Source: Serendipita indica DSM 11827 | Lineage: Eukaryota; Basidiomycota; Agaricomycetes; Sebacinales; Serendipitaceae | DNA: 64,000 nt | NCBI GenBank assembly: GCA_910890315.1 | Contig: CAJVGD010000046.1 | Location: forward strand, 1,273,873 to 1,337,872 | Direction of reading: 5' to 3' | Part shown: piece after piece, positions 59,124 to 64,000 of the stretch | Layout: every line of letters begins with the position of its first letter | How positions within the stretch are numbered: the first letter of the stretch is position 1 | The notes under the pieces: model-generated | The model's database searches: none | What the model was told of the DNA's origin: nothing | What the model saw: only the letters and a program-made list of their open reading frames with translations | Translations under genes and position numbers: made by a program

Positions 59124-60731
59124 ATGCAGGTCAACGAGGTACCTACTTCACGTCCATTGTCCGTCCCCGGGAGGGATCTCGTCGGTGGTGGTGCAACCTA
59201 CGACGGGGTGAGCTCGAGCTATCTAGGAGACGGAGGCAAATCCCCTTGGCCTCGCGATACCGCATACGATTCGGAAGAAAAGGCTGGCGAGCGTCCAAAT
59301 CCACACCGCAAGTATAGCAAAAAGTGGTTCGACTACGCTCGCAATCGGGCCGTCGAAGTCGGCAGATGGCCCCGGGTGACTTATGCGTCCATCGGAATCA
59401 TCTTGATCGTCGTCTGGGTTGGCATCATGTAAGCATCCACGGTAGTTTCCCGTTAGCACCCGAGGCTGACCGATGTCAGGATCGTCTTTGCCAAATCAGA
59501 AGTGAAAGCCCAGAGGAAAAACTCGGATTACAATGGGGGTAAAGGCCGGGTCGGTGGAGGGGCTTCAAAGTTCCAGGTGTGACCTACCATTTGGCATCAG
59601 TGTCGGGCTGATATCCCCTCGCAGCTTTTGCTCAAAGGGACGCTCAAAAAGTTTGACCCCATTGAGCGCAACCTCCGCGTATCATGGGCACTCGTCTACG
59701 TCGACAACACTACTGGCATTGTACATCCATCAGGTGAAACTCCCGAGGACAGGTGGCAAGTCAACCTGTACCGCGACGTCAAGGCCGTCCCCGAGGACCG
59801 CCAGGGTAATGCGACCCTCCTCGCAGAGTTCGACCTCACCCAAGCAGAGCTCGAGAGCACGTATCGTGTAGACAATGTTACCCAACCCCCCATCGCTACA
59901 CTCGGCATGCATCCATTCGACAGCGTCGACACCAATATCGATTTCAACCAGGCGAAGGAGGAGGACGCGTTTGCGCAGCCACTCTTTGCATATCCATTCG
60001 ACGTTTGTACGGTATTTTCCCCTTTTGGCTGTTCCCCGCTGATCTTTCTTGGATAATAGGGCAAGGGTCCATCGTATTTGCCATCACAGACCGAGGTCAG
60101 CCTCTTACCCAACTCTATGTTCGTTCACTTAATCAGACCCAGTGGTCTCGGATCGGCTCAACCTGACAAACAATCACATCCTCAATCCCGGAGGAGCCAT
60201 ATTGCGCGACAGCACCCGTGAGTGAATCCACCACCATGATCTCATCCCAAACTTACAATTGTCACGACAGTCAATTGGCGCATCCAACTCGCCGCAAACA
60301 ATACCTGCGACCTCGCGCCAGTCGATGCTGGCTGCGAGCTGCACCTGGATTTTACGGGCCGTCGACCCCCGCTCGTCAAATTCGCCGCCATTCTCGCCGT
60401 CATGATCAACTGGGCAAGCACCATTGGCATCTTCTTGCTCACATGCGAATCCGTCGTCATGCGTCGTACCTACATCCTCTCCGACACGGATATCCTCGGC
60501 GTTTGCGTCAGCGCGCTCTTTGCGCTGCCCAGTGTCAGAGCTATTCTACCGGGTGCACCAGATTTCGGTGCAATCAGTATGTCCTTCCCCATTCACTATC
60601 GTTCCTCCTCAGGCTAATGATGTTCGTTAGTCGACTTGATTGGAATCATTCCGAATATCATCGTCGTATCGCTTTGCACGACGGCTATCGCACTCTCGAA
60701 ACTCACCATGCGCCGACCGAAGAACGAATAG
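59124..60731 (+). CDS. DUF4436-like four-helix membrane protein
   Basis: Seven exons (59124-59428, 59480-59576, 59625-60006, 60060-60095, 60137-60217, 60271-60576, 60631-60731) give 435 residues in frame. The N-terminus is cytosolic, then a helix (VTYASIGIILIVVWVGIMIV). The large external domain contains TLKKFDPIERNLRVSWALVY, NLYRDVKAVPEDRQGNATLL and PLFAYPFDVWQGSIVFAITD. The C-terminal part holds three helices: LVKFAAILAVMINWASTIGIF, VCVSALFALPSVRAI and IDLIGIIPNIIVVSLCTTAI, ending MRRPKNE. The order fits the DUF4436 family of unknown function in fungi. A broken paralogue follows at 61440-63580. Confidence 0.8.
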
Positions 60732-61439
60732 ATTGGTGCCGGCGAACACAAACGAGGTTTGCCCACTTTTAGCGGCCGTATTATCTCCTCTGTCTGTCAT
60801 TTAACGCGCTCTTTCGTAAATATTTTGTATCAGAGACTTTCTTTCTAACAAAGCACACCTTCGTTGTCGACGGGCTACCCAAAGCGACGCTGCTGAGTCG
60901 CGCTTCAGCTCATGCGACATATGGGGACGAGAACAGTAATGTCATAATAACTCGACGGCATTCAAGAGAGGACAAACTGCAAGATAAAGCCGAGACGAGA
61001 TCAGGCTTTGGTCTTCATCTGTCACCAGCGCGAGAGAGTGGGCGTAGACAAAGTATAAAAGCGCGCGAGGGCAGTCGATATGCAAACATCGCCACTAGTT
61101 GCTGCTACTAGCTGCTAGTAGTGGCTGAACCCCCCCAACGAGCCATTATCCCAGATCCCTTGGCGTGGGCAAAACACCGCCACGTATATTTCCTACCGCG
61201 CATACTGCCTCAACTCGTAGGGCATATGCTCCCTCAACATGGTTCAAGAGGCTCTGATAGTCGCCTTGCTCCTCGCCGCCGACTCTGGAGAGGTTCCACC
61301 ACCTGACCATCTCATCAAATACGGAACACACCCTTTACAGTATTCCGGAACGCCCCTGTTCGTGTTGCTGGGCTGGCTGTACCGCCCAAATATTGTATGG
61401 GCGCGCATCTTGAGCTTCCATAAGACCGTCCAGGCAACA
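60732..61439. other. Spacer with TATA box before the pseudogene
   Basis: It contains TATAAAA at 61054-61060, possibly the old promoter of the downstream pseudogene. A minus-strand frame at 61146-61331 has no support. Confidence 0.4.
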
Positions 61440-61800
61440 GGCCAGACCGTTAACGATACTTGCGAGTGGAATTTACCGCGACTTCAAGGCTGTCCCAGAC
61501 GACCGTCAAGCCAATGCGACGCTCCACCAACAGTATGACCTTACCCAGAGACTTTCCACAAAGCCGTCCCGGATAGTTTATATAAAGGCCGCGCTATCGC
61601 CACACTGGGAATGCCTACAGGGATGGATGATGAGTGACACCGACATCGACTTTACCATTTATAGGAGAAGAGACTGATGAGATGAAACCACTCTTTGCAT
61701 ATCCGTTTGATGTTTGTGCGTCCTATTTCTCCTTCACCTGTACCGGAACTCTGCTTATACTCTCTGATATCAGGGCAAGGGTCGATTGTATTCGCTCTTA
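61440..61800 (+). pseudogene. DUF4436-like pseudogene, 5' segment
   Basis: In shifting frames the DNA matches the external domain of the intact neighbour: EWNLYRDFKAVPDDRQANAT for its NLYRDVKAVPEDRQGNAT, then YDLTQ, TDIDFT, and PLFAYPFDV-like DNA, then GCAAGGGTCGATTGTATTCGC for the QGSIVFA exon with its splice site kept. Stops and frameshifts show it is dead. It ends near 61800; the following exon is missing. Confidence 0.7.
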
Positions 61801-63110
61801 CGGTATACCGAGGACGACATGGGCATGACGGCAAAGCCCTCATTCGGCGAGATACAGCACGCCACCACGTACGACCTCCGTCCCGCTTCATCCTTTCGGC
61901 CGACATCACATTTTCCTACTATCACGAGGACTAGATAGAACACAGGAGCAAATCGAAATGCGTCCTACGCTCCGCCTGCCGCGCCGGCCCATGCGCTCCT
62001 TCGACATCCTACCGTCACCTTTCACGCAATTTCTTTGTACTAGTTTGACCTCTCATCCATATCTGTCTTGTTCGGCACCCTGACGGTTCACCTCCATGCG
62101 TCTTCGACCTTCCAAGCCGCATCTTTGCTCTGTCTCCATTTCGCTTGTCGATATTGTCTCATGAAACCCCTGTTTGACTCTTCGAAATCCCCTTAAATTT
62201 CTTTCGTTTTCACCGACGAGCACCTATATAGGCTGCCTGTATTTCGGTAGTTTTCCACATGTATGTTATTCTGTTGGATAATATGCGTGTACAGATTATG
62301 TAGAGCGAATATATACGCAGAGACTCTTCAGGCGTTGAGTCCTGGCAAGCGAATGAGAGGGCAATATTCTATCTATGATTGAGACGTTGCTCATCGCTCT
62401 TATATACATGCTGCTAGAGTTGACGATTACTAACTAAGATTATCTGTGAGGCTATACCAATTAGCCCGTGGAGCCTGACTCCAGAGCCGTGTAACGCTTT
62501 GATTACTCTTCGGCTAATCTCCAACATACTCCTTCTACGCTCTTAAAGTTGCCCACGTCAAACGTTCTAAGGCCTCTCTCATCGTCGTTTTCCACCTCCC
62601 ATCGCCTACGTTCCATCCACGCCTCAACCCCTATTCGCCACCTAATAGACAACGTCTAATTAGCTCACAACGGTCGTAGATTAACCGAGTCAATACACTA
62701 CCTAATAGACAACGTCTAATTAGCTAGTGTAGGGCGTGAGAAACGGTCGTATGAAAGAGTCGGTGGTCTCACCTCACAACGGTCGTAGGTTAACCGAGTG
62801 AGGGACCACCGCCACCAGCGACACGTCGTCCAATCTGGACAGCTACGTTACGGGTGAAATGTACAGACAATTATTACAATGTACACTAGTGTAAACTAAC
62901 AACCCGATCCATTATTCCATCCAGGCCATCCGGCCCTGTTTTCAACGGACCGAAGTGAGCATTTCGCATACTCCACGTCTAGTTACTAAGTAGTCCCGTA
63001 TTTCTCGAGAGGGGTTAATCTCATCAACACTGGCATCATGTCTCTCTACGGTGCGATATGCGAGCGATAGCACCCGTACGTCGACAAGCCGTTGCCTTTC
63101 ATCAGGCTCA
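61801..63110. other. Sequence splitting the pseudogene
   Basis: About 1.3 kb with no similarity to the DUF4436-like gene separates its two broken halves. It includes the modular repeat array at 62640-62811 and no open frame of note. It could be an insertion of a non-autonomous element or an expanded intron; no target duplication or inverted ends were found by eye. Confidence 0.45.
62640..62811. repeat. Modular short repeats ending in a stem-loop
   Basis: Module A (26 bases, starting ACCTAATAGACAACGTC) occurs at 62640-62665 and 62700-62725, exactly 60 bases apart and identical. Module B (25 bases, starting CACAACGGTCGTAG) occurs at 62666-62690 and 62775-62799 with one difference, and a fragment lies near 62743. 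The second B sits in the loop of a hairpin: CGGTGGTC and CCTCAC at 62761-62777 pair with GTGAGG and GACCACCG at 62798-62811. Confidence 0.75.
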
Positions 63111-63580
63111 CACTGGAATAGTAAACTGGCGCATTCAAGTCAGCGCAAATGATACATGCAGAGTCGATGCAGTCGATGCTGATGAACTGCATCTCGGCTT
63201 TATTGGCCGTCGCCCCGCACTGGTCAAGTTCGCAGCCATCCTGGCCGTTATCGTAAACTGGACGAGCACAATCGATATCTTCCTCCTCACGTGTGAATCC
63301 GTGGTCATGCGCCGTGCCTACAGACTCGCCGAGACGGACATTCTCGCCGAGACGGACATCCTCCGGGTCTGTGTTGGTGCCCTTTTCGCACTGCCATCTG
63401 TCCGAGCCATTCTGCCAGGTGCCCCTGACTTCGGTGCTATCAGTACGTAATCATTGCTATTTTTAGACGTTTGAGCTAACTGTGTCTCCCAGTCGACTTG
63501 ATTGGAATGATTCCCAATATCATCATCGTCTTATATCACTCTCGAAACTCGCCATGCGGCGACCGAAGAATGAATAGATT
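63111..63580 (+). pseudogene. DUF4436-like pseudogene, 3' segment
   Basis: It reads VNWRIQVSANDTCRVDAVDA, then LVKFAAILAVIVNWTSTIDI and LLTCESVVMRRAY, CVGALFALPSVRAILPGAPD and IDLIGMIPNIIIV, matching the last two exons of the intact gene, with the intron between them kept (from about 63443). An 18-base in-frame duplication at 63325-63360 adds six residues (second LAETDI), and the last exon shifts frame before its end. No start or upstream exons remain. Confidence 0.75.
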
Positions 63581-64000
63581 CGTTCTACCGCTGACAAGTG
63601 GGCTTCATAGATAACTTATCTTCAGCTTTGGTCACATTTAGGCTTCATGTGCATCTTTACATAATTATCATGTACCAGCGACTTTGATTTACAGAACACG
63701 CCCCCTTGGGGACTCAAGCTGGCCATCACAGGCTCAAGACCCCCGCCACGCTAACCACGGGATACGCCACCAAATATGGTGGGTATAACCAATATTCACA
63801 CACCGAAAGCGAAAATAGTAAAGAACTTGCACCGTTAACGCGCAACAACGGGAGACCCTGACTACCCACATTGCCAAAACACAGCAGAGATATGGGACAG
63901 TACACCACGACTAGTGCATGTCATAACCTCCCAGGATCAATCATTTGACCCTAGACGACTCTAAAGAGCAAAGCGAGAGAACCTCTGACTTGGAACCTCT
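63581..64000. other. Terminal intergenic sequence
   Basis: No coding signal or repeat recognised to the window end. A 60-codon minus-strand frame at 63726-63908 has no support. Confidence 0.4.

Noticed and set aside
62640-62811. CRISPR-like array
   Set aside because: Only two copies of each module, irregular spacing, eukaryotic context and no cas genes.

Overview
The window is nuclear DNA of a filamentous basidiomycete, most likely an Agaricomycete; Rhizoctonia-like is my guess from gene style and not from a database match. The grounds are: genes packed on both strands and cut by many introns of about 41-60 nt with GT..AG ends; F-box/LRR-type proteins; a seven-helix DUF6534-type protein; a fungal G-protein gamma subunit; and CT-rich promoters. 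Where I could, I rebuilt gene models by joining exons, checking that each junction keeps frame and that total length is a multiple of three.

Layout. 0.4-4.1 kb: a long Ser/Pro-rich protein that changes frame several times. 5.1-11.4 kb: two F-box proteins around a coiled-coil protein. 11.9-15.6 kb: a ten-exon gene for a 1015-residue protein with four diverged copies of an unnamed domain. 16-18.9 kb: a DUF6534-like membrane protein and a ubiquitin-fold protein with a possible myristoylation site. 19.5-23.7 kb: an unknown protein, histone H3 and a 14-helix-type MFS transporter. 24.5-26 kb: two decayed copies of a small CxxC gene. 26.7-30.1 kb: a GID8-type LisH/CTLH protein and, tail to tail with it, a GPCR. 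31.3-42.2 kb: three signal-peptide, single-helix, long-tail membrane proteins, with a PNS1/CTL choline-transporter-like gene among them. 42.4-50.6 kb: an NAD(P)-binding epimerase-like protein, the G gamma subunit, a membrane dipeptidase, and two unusual Rho-type GTPases from a tandem duplication. 50.6-64 kb is much poorer: gene relics, a 3.4-kb Tc1/mariner-type element with inverted ends and TA target duplications, a DUF4436-like membrane protein, and a broken second copy of it split by about 1.3 kb that carries a short modular repeat.

How genes may work together. Several belong to surface sensing and signalling (GPCR, G gamma, Rho-type GTPases, three sensor-like single-helix proteins). The others are housekeeping or transport (H3, GID8, PNS1-like, MFS, dipeptidase). 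Nothing points to a biosynthetic cluster. The right-hand 13 kb shows duplication followed by decay and transposon insertion. Products named here rest on motifs read by eye; no search was run.
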